DNA of 64,000 nucleotides from Nitrobacteraceae bacterium AZCC 2146 (GCA_036924855.1 JBAGRP010000001.1:6126001-6190000), one strand, 5' to 3'; shown: positions 43,330 to 53,088, numbered from the stretch's first letter. Numbers and translations are program-made. Notes: a model not told the origin generated them from the sequence alone.

Positions 43330-44023
43330 AATCCAGAACCTCAGCGCCGGCTACGGCCCGACGCGCATTATCGAGGACATTTCCCTCACGGTGCGCGCCG
43401 GCGATCGTCTCGCGGTGCTCGGCCGCAACGGCATGGGCAAGACCACGCTGCTGGCGACCTTGATGGGACTATCGACGCGCCATGGCGGTCAGATCAGGAT
43501 CGGCGATCAGGATGTGACCGGGAAGCGCACCTCGGCGCGCGCCGATTTCGGTATCGGCTATGTGCCGCAGACCCGCGACATCTTCCCGTCGCTGACGGTG
43601 GAAGAAAACCTGCGCACCGGGCTGAAGGGCCGGCCGGCGTCAGCACTCGATGAAGCCTATGTGATGTTCCCGCGGCTGCGCGAGCGCCGCCGCAATTATG
43701 GCATGCAGCTGTCCGGCGGCGAGCAGCAGATGCTGTCGATGGCCCGCACGTTGCTCGGCAAGCCACAGGTCCTGTTGCTCGATGAGCCGCTGGAAGGCCT
43801 CGCGCCGGTGATCTGCGATGAGCTGATGGTGCTATTGGGCAAGCTCGCCGCGACCAAGGAGGTCACTATCATCCTGGTCGAGCAGCAGATCGAGCGTGCG
43901 CTGGATTTCGCCGACAGCGTCATGGTGATGGAGCGTGGCCGCACCAGCTGGACCGGCAAGCCCCACGCACTGATCTCCGACCGCGCTTTAGTCGATCGGC
44001 TGGTCGGCGTGGGGATTCATTAA
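43310..44023 (+). CDS. livF: livF-type ABC ATP-binding protein
   Basis: 237 residues. Walker A GRNGMGKTT (about 38-46), FGIGYVPQTRDIFPSLTVEENL (about 80-101), signature LSGGEQQMLSMARTLLG and Walker B LLLDEPLEGLAP are all LivF-like. The ATG at 43310 has GGGAG eight bases before; ATG at 43304 is too close to that site. It is the last gene of the importer; a small membrane protein gene converges on it 45 bases later. Confidence 0.93.
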   Translation: MPAAQLEIQNLSAGYGPTRIIEDISLTVRAGDRLAVLGRNGMGKTTLLATLMGLSTRHGGQIRIGDQDVTGKRTSARADFGIGYVPQTRDIFPSLTVEENLRTGLKGRPASALDEAYVMFPRLRERRRNYGMQLSGGEQQMLSMARTLLGKPQVLLLDEPLEGLAPVICDELMVLLGKLAATKEVTIILVEQQIERALDFADSVMVMERGRTSWTGKPHALISDRALVDRLVGVGIH

Positions 44024-44068
44024 GGGTCGCTTAACGTCTCCCTACCTTGCGGGCCGAGGTCAGAGCCC

Positions 44069-44242
44069 TCACGCTCTGAATATCGTCAGGCCCAGCAACA
44101 GCAGCACGATGAAGATGACGACGAAGATATAGAACAGCACCCGCGCGATGTCCGCCGATGCCGCCGAGATGCCGGTGAAGCCGAGGATGCCGGCCACGAT
44201 CGACACGACAAAGAAGATCAGCGCCCATTTCAAAATGCTCAT
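44069..44242 (-). CDS. DUF1328-type small membrane protein
   Basis: 57 residues, [20 protein letters not shown]... to ...LLGLTIFRA, with two hydrophobic segments (about 5-25 and 33-54) and the [16 protein letters not shown] connecting region of the DUF1328/YtjA family. Too short for most ORF scans, found by reading the minus strand. Such proteins are abundant in rhizobial and pseudomonad genomes, often stress-inducible, with unknown function. Confidence 0.88.
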   Translation of the reverse strand: MSILKWALIFFVVSIVAGILGFTGISAASADIARVLFYIFVVIFIVLLLLGLTIFRA

Positions 44243-44622
44243 CGCCAAACTCCGGTTGCCGCAGCGCAGAAACGCCGGGCCGCGATAGTTTGTTCCGAAT
44301 GGAAATAAGCGTGGTCCCTCGTCGCAGTACGTTCAAACATGTTGCTTAGAGTGTACGCACAGCATGGATTGGTGTGCGTATTCGCCTACTAATTAGGCAG
44401 TCGACATGCCCGACTCCGCATTTTAAACCTGCTCTTAACCAAAACATCCGTAAATCAACGGACAGGTGACCTGCTTCTGCTGCGGTTTTTCAATCGCTTA
44501 GATTCGGGCCACAAGGGGTCCAGGATGTGCGTCGCGGTTGTTCATGAGCGGTTGGATGGCGTCGGTGGAGTCCATGGACCCTGCAGCGCGATCCCGCCTT
44601 CAAATCAAGTAGTCTGACGCGC
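44243..44622. promoter_or_regulatory. Control region before the exopolysaccharide cluster
   Basis: 380 bp without a gene. Contains an inverted repeat TACGCACA (44354-44361) with TGTGCGTA (44373-44380), 11-bp spacer, a plausible regulator site, and a smaller TCCGT-aaatca-ACGGA repeat near 44447-44462. No clear sigma-70 promoter was recognised. The divergent DUF1328 gene also starts here. Confidence 0.4.
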
Positions 44623-46908
44623 ATGTTCACCAAACGCCCAACCGCCGATAGCACAGAGACCGGCGAAGTCGTCGCGGGGCAGAGCCCGCTGCTGACGGTG
44701 TGGCGGCATCGGCAATTGTTCGCCGCCGTGTTCTGCGGCGTGATGGTGCTGACGGTCGTCGCTCTGGTCATGCTGCCGGTGCGCTATCTTGCCACGGGTT
44801 CGGTGATCGTCGCCGAGCAGGAGCCCGCCAACAGCAATGCGTCGGCCGCCTGGGCGCAGAAGATCGGCGATCCCGCCGATCTGGAAAGCCAGCTGCTGGT
44901 GGTGCGTTCTCCGCGCGTGATGCGGCTGGCGATGGCGGTGCCCGGCGTGCTCGATGCGGCCGTGGAAGAATGTCACGCCAGAGGCGGCTCCGGCTGCGAC
45001 AAGCTGAAGACCGACAGCGGCGCCTTTGTCGACTACGTCCAGACCAACTATTCGATCGGCGCGGTCGGCCGCTCGCGCGTGATCAACATTTCCTATCAGT
45101 CGCCGCTTCCCGAGGTCGCGCAGAAGCTGGCCAATGCGCTGACCAACGCCTTTCTCGACGACCAGCGCACCGCCGGATCCGACAGTCGCGAAGTCGCCGC
45201 GTCCTATCTCTGGAAAGAGGCCCGCCAGCTCGACAGCGAGTTGCGCGATGCCGATGCAAAGATCCAGGCGTTTCGCCGCAACAAGGGCCTGATGCGCGGG
45301 TCGCTGGCGCCGATCAGTTCGGAGCGGCTGACGAACATCAGCCAGCAGCTGTCGGTGGCGGAGACCGCGCGCGCGGAAGCCGCGGCGCGGCTGCAGGAAA
45401 TCAAGTCGAACCAGTCGCGCGGCGCCAGCGACGCGCCGTCGGTGCTGTCGAACCGTTCCATCGCCGACCTCAAGCAGCAACTCACCGTGGTCACGGCGCA
45501 GCTCGCCAGCCAGGCCAATGTGCTGGGGCCGCGCCATCCATCTTTGCGCGCGCTCAAACAGGAGCAGGCCGCGATCAAGGAGCGCCTGGCCACCGAAGTA
45601 TCGAGCATCGCGATCAGTGCGCAGAAAGCCTTCGACGCCAACGATCTGCTGGTGACGTCGCTGAAGAAGCAGATGGAGGCCGTCAAGGCGGAAGTCGGCT
45701 CCGCGACCTCGGACGAAGCCTCGATCGAGAGCATGGTGCGCAGCACCGAAATCAAGCGGCAGCAATATGCCGACCTCTACAAGCGCGCCAGCGAGCTGGA
45801 AACCGAGCGCCGCGTGCTGATCGGCAGCACACGGCTGGTCAGCCTTGCCGAACTGCCGATCAAGCCGTTCTTCCCGAAAAAGATTCCGTTCCTGGCGGCC
45901 GGCGCGACCATCGGCCTGCTGCTGGCCTTTGCCACGGCGTTCTTCGGCGACCGCCTGAACCTTGGCAAACTGCCGCGAATGCGTATGGTGTTACCCGCCA
46001 AAACCAAAATCCAGCCTGCTGCGCCGCCGCCGATCGCGCCAGCCGCGGTCGCGGCCGCCGCCAAAGCGCCGCCGGTGCCGGAGCGCAAGGCGCCGGCGAT
46101 GGCGGGTTCAACGTCGGAATTGTCTGTTGTCACCGGCGCGCCAATCCTCGCCCGGCTGCCGGCGCTGAAAAAGGACGCGTCGGAATCGCCGATCGGTGCC
46201 ATCCTCACCGCGCAATCCGGCCCGTCGTTGTCGCGTGCATTGTCGCTGGCGCAGCAGGACCGCGCCTATCAGGACGCCCTGCGCAATCTGGCGGCGGGCC
46301 TGTTCGCATCGGGCAGCGAACGAAATCGACGGAAAATTCTGGTGGCATCGCCGGCGACCGCCGAAGGCAAGACCTTCCTGACCCTGGCACTGGCGCAGCA
46401 TCTCGCGGCAACGGGCCGCAGCGTGCTGGTGATCGAATGCGATCTCGGCGCACCGAAATTCGAGACCGCGCTGGGGCTGCGCAGCAGCCTCGGCCTGCAG
46501 GGCATCCTGCGCGGCGACGCCCAGCCGCGCGAGGCGGTGGTACGCACTGCGACACCCAATCTCGACGCCATCGCCGCCGGCCCGTTCGCGGCATCCGCCG
46601 ACCTGTTGATGCGCAGGCCACTGGCGGATCTTTTGCTGTGGAGCCAGATCTACGACGTGGTGCTGATCGACGGTCCGTCGCCGGGCATCCAGACCGATAT
46701 CGGCGTGCTGGCGCGGCACGTCGATGGCGTACTGCTCTGTGTACGTTCCGGCCGTTCCTCGATCGGGCAGGCGGTCGCCACCTCCAGCGCGATCAGGGCG
46801 GCGGGCGGCGAGCTGTTCGGCATTGCCATCACCATGGCGACGCCGGAAACGAACGGCGCGCGTGCGGTCGGATCGGTTGGCCTCGGTGCCTATGCCGGGG
46901 CGACGTGA
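44623..46908 (+). CDS. Exopolysaccharide chain-length/BY-kinase-like protein (Wzc/ExoP type)
   Basis: 761 residues. A Wzz-type N-terminal domain with membrane segment about 31-53, a long coiled-coil periplasmic region (about 190-360), a second membrane segment about 420-443, then a cytoplasmic P-loop domain with ASPATAEGKTF (Walker A, about 576-586) and VVLIDGPSP (Walker A', about 679-687). It controls polymer length and export. Tyrosine-rich tail used for autophosphorylation by BY-kinases is missing: the C-terminus contains only one tyrosine (GLGAYAGAT). The protein leads the exopolysaccharide cluster; the following glycosyltransferase start overlaps its stop. Confidence 0.88.
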   Translation: MFTKRPTADSTETGEVVAGQSPLLTVWRHRQLFAAVFCGVMVLTVVALVMLPVRYLATGSVIVAEQEPANSNASAAWAQKIGDPADLESQLLVVRSPRVMRLAMAVPGVLDAAVEECHARGGSGCDKLKTDSGAFVDYVQTNYSIGAVGRSRVINISYQSPLPEVAQKLANALTNAFLDDQRTAGSDSREVAASYLWKEARQLDSELRDADAKIQAFRRNKGLMRGSLAPISSERLTNISQQLSVAETARAEAAARLQEIKSNQSRGASDAPSVLSNRSIADLKQQLTVVTAQLASQANVLGPRHPSLRALKQEQAAIKERLATEVSSIAISAQKAFDANDLLVTSLKKQMEAVKAEVGSATSDEASIESMVRSTEIKRQQYADLYKRASELETERRVLIGSTRLVSLAELPIKPFFPKKIPFLAAGATIGLLLAFATAFFGDRLNLGKLPRMRMVLPAKTKIQPAAPPPIAPAAVAAAAKAPPVPERKAPAMAGSTSELSVVTGAPILARLPALKKDASESPIGAILTAQSGPSLSRALSLAQQDRAYQDALRNLAAGLFASGSERNRRKILVASPATAEGKTFLTLALAQHLAATGRSVLVIECDLGAPKFETALGLRSSLGLQGILRGDAQPREAVVRTATPNLDAIAAGPFAASADLLMRRPLADLLLWSQIYDVVLIDGPSPGIQTDIGVLARHVDGVLLCVRSGRSSIGQAVATSSAIRAAGGELFGIAITMATPETNGARAVGSVGLGAYAGAT

Positions 46909-48062
46909 TGTCGACGCCGCGCGTGATGTTCGTCTGTCACACCGGATCGATATCCGGCGCGGAACTGGTGCTGCTCGACATTGTGCAGCCATGGGCCGGC
47001 CAGTCCGCGTTTCTGTTCGAGGATGGCCCGCTCGCTCCAGCGCTGGCGAGCAAAGGCCTCAAGGTCACGGTGTCGCGCTGGGGGCAGGGGCTGACGCAGG
47101 TCCGCCGCGATAGCTCGATTCTTAAAATCATTCCGCTGGTCGGCCGTCTCTGCGCCATCGTTGTCGAACTCGTCAGCGCCGCGCGCCGTCATGATGTGGT
47201 CTATGCTAATTCGCAGAAGGCCTTCGTGCTGTCGGCGATCGCCGTTACATTCGCGCGGCGGCCGCTGATCTGGCATCTGCATGACATCATCACCTCCGTG
47301 CATTTTGGCGCGATGCAGCGCCGCGTGCAGGTGGCGCTGGCGAACTTTTGCGCGAGCAAGGTTGTCGTGCCGTCACAGGCCGCGGCGGATGCCTTCATCG
47401 CGGAAGGTGGCAAGGCAAATTTGGTCGCGGTCGTTCCCAATGGCCTCGACGTGCTGCCGGAATCCAGTTCGCCGGCACAGATCCGGCAGGAACTCAACTT
47501 GCCGGAAGGTCCGCTCGTCGGCGTGTTCAGCCGCCTCGCGGCCTGGAAAGGCCAGCATGTGGTGCTGCAGGCGCTGGCCAAGGCACCGGGCGTCAGCTGC
47601 ATCATCGCTGGCGATGCGCTATTTGGCGAACAAGCCTATGCGGCGAAGCTGAGGCAGATGGTCGATGACCTCCATCTTGGCGATCGCGTGCATTTCCTCG
47701 GCCAGCGCAGCGATGTGCCGCGGCTGATGAGCGCCGTCGATGCGGTGATTCATCCCTCCGTCGATCCGGAGCCGTTCGGTCGCACCTTGGTCGAGGCGAT
47801 GCTCGCCGGCGTGCCTGTGATCGCGACCGACGCAGGGGCCGCATCCGATATTCTCGAAGCCGGCAAGGCTGGCACGCTGGTGTCGCCGGGCGATGCCGAT
47901 GCGCTCGCTGAAGCCATCAACAAGATTATGTCGCGTCCGCCTGCACTGGCCGCACAGCTTGATTATGCCGACGCGCGCGCGCGGTCGCGTTACGGCGTCG
48001 CGCAGATGCTGCAGACGATCTCCGGCCTGATCGATCGTGCCGCGACGGGAGTCCCGGTGTGA
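46908..48062 (+). CDS. GT4-family glycosyltransferase
   Basis: 384 residues. GT-B fold: N-terminal GSISGAELVLLDIV, HLHDIITSVH and a C-terminal nucleotide-sugar site PEPFGRTLVEAMLAGVPVIATDAGA (E-x7-E). Adds a sugar from an activated donor to a lipid-linked oligosaccharide. It overlaps the Wzc-like gene by one base (TGATG). A very long alternate-frame ORF (44700-48062) is an extension of this gene's frame into the Wzc-like gene; the family sequence begins at 46908. Confidence 0.9.
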   Translation: MSTPRVMFVCHTGSISGAELVLLDIVQPWAGQSAFLFEDGPLAPALASKGLKVTVSRWGQGLTQVRRDSSILKIIPLVGRLCAIVVELVSAARRHDVVYANSQKAFVLSAIAVTFARRPLIWHLHDIITSVHFGAMQRRVQVALANFCASKVVVPSQAAADAFIAEGGKANLVAVVPNGLDVLPESSSPAQIRQELNLPEGPLVGVFSRLAAWKGQHVVLQALAKAPGVSCIIAGDALFGEQAYAAKLRQMVDDLHLGDRVHFLGQRSDVPRLMSAVDAVIHPSVDPEPFGRTLVEAMLAGVPVIATDAGAASDILEAGKAGTLVSPGDADALAEAINKIMSRPPALAAQLDYADARARSRYGVAQMLQTISGLIDRAATGVPV

Positions 48063-48102
48063 CCAAAGACCTCATCTCCGCAGCCCCCAGAGTCGGCATC
48101 TC

Positions 48103-49657
48103 ATGCCGGCTCCCAGCAGCGGCGGAATAGCCTTGTCCAAGACCTTGTCCAAGACCTTGCCCAAGACATCGACCCGCCGCTTCACTGCGATCCTGATCAC
48201 CGGTGCCCTTGCGAGCAAGGTCCTCGGCTTTGGGCGCGAAGTGCTGATGGCCAAGGTGCTGGGCGCTTCGCTGGTGGCCGACGGTTTTCGCGGCGCGACC
48301 GCGGCGGTTTTGATTCCGCTGGCGTTTCTGCAGAACGAGAGCGTTCCCGCGGTCATGATTCCCATGCATCGCGACGCGCTGAAAGGCGATCATGCGCCGC
48401 AAAGCCTGGCGGCGCTGACGGTAGCGCTGGGGGCGGTTTCCGTTGTTCTGGCGCTCATCATCGAGGCGCTGGGCGGATTTGTGGGTTCAGGCTGTCGTGG
48501 GCGGGTTTACGCCGGAAGGGCAGAGCCTGACGCTGGAATTCGTGCGCATCATGGCGCTGGCGATGCCGGCATCCACGATCATCAATGTTCTCGCGGCCGG
48601 TGAAATCGCGCTGGGCCGGACCCGCCTGACGAATATCCGCGCCACGCTTTTGAACATTTCCGTCCTGATGGGCATTGCCTTGCTGGTGATGACAGGCGAC
48701 GTGAATACGCTCGCCTGGTCGTTTTCGATTGCGTTCAACGCGCTGGCGGCCTGGGGGCTGTTCTCGATGTGGCGCGAGGGGGTCTTGCGTTTTTCGGGCC
48801 TGACCCTTGCGAGTGTGGGTGCCACGGGAATGGAATTCCTGCGTCGCTTGCGGCCGCTGTTCGCGCTGCCGCTGGCAGAACAGGGCAATGTCTGGGTGGA
48901 GCGCGTGCTGGCGTCGCGGCTCGCCACCGGTGCCGTGGCGTCGCTCGACTATGCGAGGACGCTGACGGAAAGCGCGTTGTTGCTGATCAGCCAGCCGGTC
49001 GGTCTTGCCGTGCTGTCGAGCCATCGGCCGCCGGACCCGCGTGTGCAGATCGAGGCGATCGCGCGACCGGTTCTGGCACTGGCGCTGCCGGCTTCGATGT
49101 TCCTGGTGATGTTTGCGCCCGAGATCGTCCGGTTGGTGTTTTTCCGGGGGGCATTCAACGAGCATGCGCTGGTTCTGACCAGCCAGGCCTTGCGCGGAAT
49201 CGGCTTTGGCCTGTGGGCGGCGACTTTGGGCTGGATTTTGATACGCATTCTTAACGGTGCAGGACGGAATTTCGCTGCCGCTGTCATCATTGTCGCCGCC
49301 TATGTGGTAAATATTGTCGTTAATTTTCTGACATTGCACGTGTTTGGGGGAAGCGCTTCCGGAACATTGCTGTTGGGCCTCGGTGAAACCGCCCGCGGGC
49401 TCGTCTTGCTGGCCGGTGTTGTGACGGCGCTTGAGGCACGGCGCAAGCTTCTGTTCCTGATTTTCCTGGCCAGCTTCCCCGCGGCGCTGATGGTGCTGCT
49501 GGGCTGGCAGATTCACGAGAACTTTGTCGGCACGCTCCCCCGGCTTTTTGCCGGCGGCGGCACCTGTCTGGTGTGTGTTGCCCTTGCGATGGGGCTGTTG
49601 ATGCCGACCGCCTGCGTTGCGGCATTTGCGCGCGTGCGGAGTCGGTTTCAAATTTAG
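48103..49657 (+). pseudogene. MurJ/Wzx-type lipid-linked polysaccharide flippase, single-base frameshift
   Basis: Multi-membrane flippase sequence, split by frame: 48103 to about 48474 encodes RRFTAILITGALASKVLGFGREVLMAKVLGA and ending LIIEALGG; the next frame continues DLWVQAVVGGFTPEGQ to a stop at 49657 (LVFFRGAFNEHALVLTSQAL is a MurJ-type motif). Deleting one G of the GG at 48475-48476 joins the two as ALGDLWVQAVV. It should move the lipid-linked repeat unit across the membrane, so a real lesion would stop this cluster's polymer, whereas an assembly error would be harmless. Start chosen at MPAPSSGG; a 12-bp tandem repeat encodes SKTLSKTL just behind it. Confidence 0.82.
48131..48166. repeat. 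Three tandem 12-bp units inside the flippase gene
   Basis: CCTTGTCCAAGA is repeated twice exactly (48131-48142, 48143-48154) and once with one change (48155-48166), encoding SKTLSKTLPKT. The unit is a multiple of three, so copy-number changes keep the reading frame. Confidence 0.85.
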
Positions 49658-49706
49658 AAACGGATTTGATATTTAAGGACTGAACTACCCGTGTGAGGAC
49701 ATTTCG

Positions 49707-50729
49707 ATGAAGCACCTGTTGTCCAGCGTCGCCAGACGGATGGCGACGTCCGAGGCGTTGATCCGCCCGATCACGATGGCTGCCAATTTGCTGATGAGCT
49801 CGCGCGGCTGCCTGGTGACGTTTCACCGCGGCGCATCTTCGCAAGCGTGGGAAAAGCTGCCCAATCGCGATTTCTATCTCGATCTCGATTTTCTCGATCA
49901 GTTCCTGTCCTACCTGACCGCTCGCGGCTGGGATGTGGTGACGATGGAGGAAGCGCTGCGCCGCTCCAAGCTCGGCAAAGCCAATGATCGCTTCGTCAAT
50001 TTTTCCGTCGATGATTGCTACCGCGATACGTTCGAAGAAGTCGTGCCGCTGTTCCGCCGCCACAACCTGCCGGTCACGCTGTTCGTGACCACGGGCATTC
50101 CCGACGGCACGCTGCCGTTGTGGGCGGCGGGGCTCGAAGATGCGCTGCTCAACAATAATCGCGTGATCCTGGAGGATGGCGCCATCGACGTGCCGACGAC
50201 CGAAGCCAAACTGGCGGCGTTTCATCGGATCGCGTCGTCGTGGGATGGCCCGGAAGCCGCCGCGCGATACGCCGCGTTCTGCAAGCTTAATGGCATCGAT
50301 ATCGACGCCATGCACTGGAAGCACGCAATTTCCTGGGAGATGCTGGAGGCCCTGCGTGACGATCCGCTGGTCGAGATCGGCGCACACACGGTGACGCATG
50401 CGCGAATTTCGTCGCTGTCCCCCGCCGGCGCGCGCGCCGAGTTGCAGGGTAGCCGCGATCGGCTGATCGAGCGGCTGGGCATCGCGGCGAAGCACTTTGC
50501 GTTTCCCTATGGCCGCTCGGGGGATTGTGGCCCGCGCGATTTCGAGATTGCCCGTGACGCCGGCTTTGCCAGTGCCGCGACGACGCGCAAGGGGCTGGTG
50601 CGGAACGGTCAGGAAGCCTTCGGTCTGCCGCGCAACACCATCAACGGCGCGCATCGCAGTCTCGCGACGATGGAATTGCATCTGACCGGTGTCACGGGAG
50701 CCGCTGCGAGGATGTCCGGGCGTGTCTGA
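49707..50729 (+). CDS. Polysaccharide deacetylase-family protein
   Basis: 340 residues of the NodB-homology fold. The metal/catalytic aspartates are D102-D103 in FVNFSVDDCYRDTF, and the histidine pair is H227-x3-H231 in GAHTVTHARISS. AKHFAFPYGRSGDCGPRDFEIARDAGF covers later family motifs. It removes N- or O-acetyl groups from sugars of the polymer or its lipid-linked precursor. There is no signal peptide (the hydrophobic stretch at 22-35 is short), so action on a cytosolic or membrane-side precursor is likely. It overlaps the next glycosyltransferase by eight bases. Confidence 0.88.
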   Translation: MKHLLSSVARRMATSEALIRPITMAANLLMSSRGCLVTFHRGASSQAWEKLPNRDFYLDLDFLDQFLSYLTARGWDVVTMEEALRRSKLGKANDRFVNFSVDDCYRDTFEEVVPLFRRHNLPVTLFVTTGIPDGTLPLWAAGLEDALLNNNRVILEDGAIDVPTTEAKLAAFHRIASSWDGPEAAARYAAFCKLNGIDIDAMHWKHAISWEMLEALRDDPLVEIGAHTVTHARISSLSPAGARAELQGSRDRLIERLGIAAKHFAFPYGRSGDCGPRDFEIARDAGFASAATTRKGLVRNGQEAFGLPRNTINGAHRSLATMELHLTGVTGAAARMSGRV

Positions 50730-51873
50730 CGGAAGCCGCCTGAAGATACTCTCGATCGCCCATGCCGCGGTAAGTCGCGATGCCGGACGGCTGCGCTATT
50801 ATCCGCTCGCCGGGCGCGATGACGTCGATATTCATCTCGTCGTGCCTGCGGTCTGGCATCAGTTCGGCCGCACCATCGTGGCCGACCCGTCCGACGATGC
50901 CGGAATGACGGTTCACGTCCTGCCGATCCGCCTGCCGCGCGGCGGTCCGATGAGCTGGTATCTGCACTTCTATCCGGGCCTTGGCCGCCTGATCCGCGAC
51001 CTGAAACCGGACGTGATCCATCTCTGGGAAGAGCCTTGGGCGATCGTCTCGCTTCAGGCGCGAGTCCTCAAGGGGGCGGCTGCCCTGGTGATGGAAGTTG
51101 ACCAGAACATCCTGAAGCGCCTGCCGCCACCGTTCGAATTCATCCGCAAGCAGGTGTTGCAAAACACCGATCACGTGCTGTCGCGCAGTCCGGATGCGAC
51201 CTCGGTGGTGCGCGCGAAGGGGTATATCGGGCCGGTGACGCCGATTGGGTACGGCGTCGATCTGTCGAATTTTCACCCGGCCGTCGAGCCGTCGATGCCG
51301 CGCGCTGTCAGGCCGGATTTCCGGATCGGATATGTTGGACGTCTGGTGGAGGAAAAGGGTCTCGACGATGCGCTCGATGCCATTGCACAGACCGAGGCGC
51401 CGGTATCGCTCGCGATCATGGGCGAGGGACCCTATGAAGACCAGTTACGGCAGCGGGTTGCCGAGCTTGGCCTGACCGACAAGGTCACGTTCCGCGGTTG
51501 GGGAACGCCGGCCGATGTCGCGGCGTTCCTGCGCAGTCTCGATGCCATGGTGCTGCTGACGCGAACGACGAAATCCGTGCGCGAGCAATTTGGCCGGGTC
51601 ATCGTGGAGGCCCAGGCTTGCGGTGTTCCTGTGATCGGATCGCAGAGCGGGGCCATTCCCGACGTTGTCGGCGACGGCGGCTGGATCATCCCCGAGCGCG
51701 ATCCCGCTGCCCTGGCGAAACAGCTGGACGCGATTATGGCTGATCCGCAGTCGTTGCGGGCACACGGCCTTGCCGCGCAGTCCAACGTCAAAAATCGCTT
51801 TACCTATGCTGCTGTTGCCGACGCGTTGGTGTCGGCATGTATGGCTGCCGCCACCCGCAAACGCGCTGCCTGA
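50722..51873 (+). CDS. GT4-family glycosyltransferase
   Basis: 383 residues from a GTG start with GAGGATGTC upstream. N-terminal RLKILSIAHAAVSRDAGRLRYYPLAG, then HLWEEPW, and C-terminal REQFGRVIVEAQACGVPVIGSQSGAI, the GT-B E-x7-E region. Close to the WbpH/ExpE-type transferases of soluble or lipid-linked sugar assembly. It shares the transcript with the deacetylase (eight-base overlap). Donor and acceptor are unknown. An upstream in-frame GTG at 50689 is a weaker alternative. Confidence 0.9.
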   Translation: MSDGSRLKILSIAHAAVSRDAGRLRYYPLAGRDDVDIHLVVPAVWHQFGRTIVADPSDDAGMTVHVLPIRLPRGGPMSWYLHFYPGLGRLIRDLKPDVIHLWEEPWAIVSLQARVLKGAAALVMEVDQNILKRLPPPFEFIRKQVLQNTDHVLSRSPDATSVVRAKGYIGPVTPIGYGVDLSNFHPAVEPSMPRAVRPDFRIGYVGRLVEEKGLDDALDAIAQTEAPVSLAIMGEGPYEDQLRQRVAELGLTDKVTFRGWGTPADVAAFLRSLDAMVLLTRTTKSVREQFGRVIVEAQACGVPVIGSQSGAIPDVVGDGGWIIPERDPAALAKQLDAIMADPQSLRAHGLAAQSNVKNRFTYAAVADALVSACMAAATRKRAA

Positions 51874-51885
51874 ATCCGATTGGTC

Positions 51886-53064
51886 TCAGGTTCGAACGGC
51901 CATCGCTCCGGGCGCAAATTCGTCTTTCGATGCCTGCACCTGCTCCAGCAATTCGATGTAGCGCGAGCCGACATGATCCCAGCCGTAATTCAGCGCGGTC
52001 GTTCGCGCGCCATCGCGCAGCCGGACGGTCAATTCCGGATCGGAGAATGCGTGCGCGATCTTTCCGGCGATATCCTCGGCGTCCATCTTGATCTGATAGC
52101 CGTTGACGCCGTCCACCAGATAATCCTCGATGCCGCCGACCGGTGTGGCAAACACCGGTACCGAACACGCCATGGCTTCCATGCAGACCAGCGAGAAGGT
52201 CTCGTAGGTGGTCGGTAGTACAAAGGCATCCGCGGCCGCGTACAGCGCCGGCATGTCGGTTCGGGCGCCGGCAAAGATCAGGCGGTTGGTGGCTGTCGCC
52301 GCCAGCTTGCGATACGGTGCCGGATTGTCCGATCCCACCACCAGCATCCATACATCGGGACCAAGACGACCGAGCGCGCCGATCGCATGGGCCAGTCCCT
52401 TGCGCCGGAATTCATGACCGGCGAACAGCAACAGTTTGGCGTCTGCGGGAATCTTGAATTCCTGCCGGATCGCGAGGCCCGCCGCTGTATCGCGCGCGAA
52501 GCGGTTGAGATCAATGCCGTTGGGAATGACGCGGATGCGCGAGGGCGGCACCGCATAAATCTCCTGCAGTTCGGTCGAGACTCGCGGGGAGACTGCGACG
52601 AACATGCGATAGCGCAGGCCGCCGATCATCCAGCGGTCGCGCAGGCTAACCCACAGATGCATCGGATTGAGCAGCCACCACCAGATATGCGCGCTACGCT
52701 TTTCGGCGAGGCTTTGCGCATTGACCGCATGGACCACCAGCACATCGCCCTTCAGGCTGTCGCCATGGCTGACGATGACGGCCTTGGGATAACGAAAGAC
52801 CGCTCGCGTTGCCAAAATCGTAAAGGTCGGGACCACGAGAAAGCGACCGAGGTGTCGCAGCAGGCCGCGGGTCGGAATGCGGGACAGCCAGGGTCCGATC
52901 CGTTCGATGGTCGTGCCTGGGCTGACCGGCTCGCCGACCGCACTGGCGAGCACGGTATTAACGATCTTGGCGCGGCTGAACGCGCGCGCCAGTTCGCAGG
53001 CGACGCTTTCGACGCCGCCGACCGTACTCAATTCCTGGACAATTTGGACAATCTCGATTGTCAT
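51886..53064 (-). CDS. GT4-family glycosyltransferase
   Basis: 392 residues on the opposite strand. N-terminal VQELSTVGGVESVACELARAFS, a nucleotide-binding C-terminal half with LLFAGHEFRRKGLAHAIGAL and YETFSLVCMEAMACSVPVFATPVGG. The latter contains the GT4 E-x7-E motif. It probably adds another sugar of the same polymer. Converges on the previous transferase with a 12-bp gap and diverges from the glycosidase gene with only 24 bp between starts, so its promoter must lie within the glycosidase coding sequence or the shared gap. Confidence 0.9.
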   Translation of the reverse strand: MTIEIVQIVQELSTVGGVESVACELARAFSRAKIVNTVLASAVGEPVSPGTTIERIGPWLSRIPTRGLLRHLGRFLVVPTFTILATRAVFRYPKAVIVSHGDSLKGDVLVVHAVNAQSLAEKRSAHIWWWLLNPMHLWVSLRDRWMIGGLRYRMFVAVSPRVSTELQEIYAVPPSRIRVIPNGIDLNRFARDTAAGLAIRQEFKIPADAKLLLFAGHEFRRKGLAHAIGALGRLGPDVWMLVVGSDNPAPYRKLAATATNRLIFAGARTDMPALYAAADAFVLPTTYETFSLVCMEAMACSVPVFATPVGGIEDYLVDGVNGYQIKMDAEDIAGKIAHAFSDPELTVRLRDGARTTALNYGWDHVGSRYIELLEQVQASKDEFAPGAMAVRT

Positions 53065-53088
53065 GGTCGGACGCTATATGAGGAATGA

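Noticed and set aside
44700..48062. 1120-codon open frame through the Wzc-like gene and the glycosyltransferase
   Set aside because: The part before 46908 is an out-of-frame shadow of the Wzc-like gene; the transferase proper begins at 46908 by motif content and by the overlap with the stop.
48103..48474. The 5' part of the flippase as a separate small gene
   Set aside because: It ends in a conserved flippase segment and continues in the next frame without loss of similarity, so it is one gene with a frameshift.
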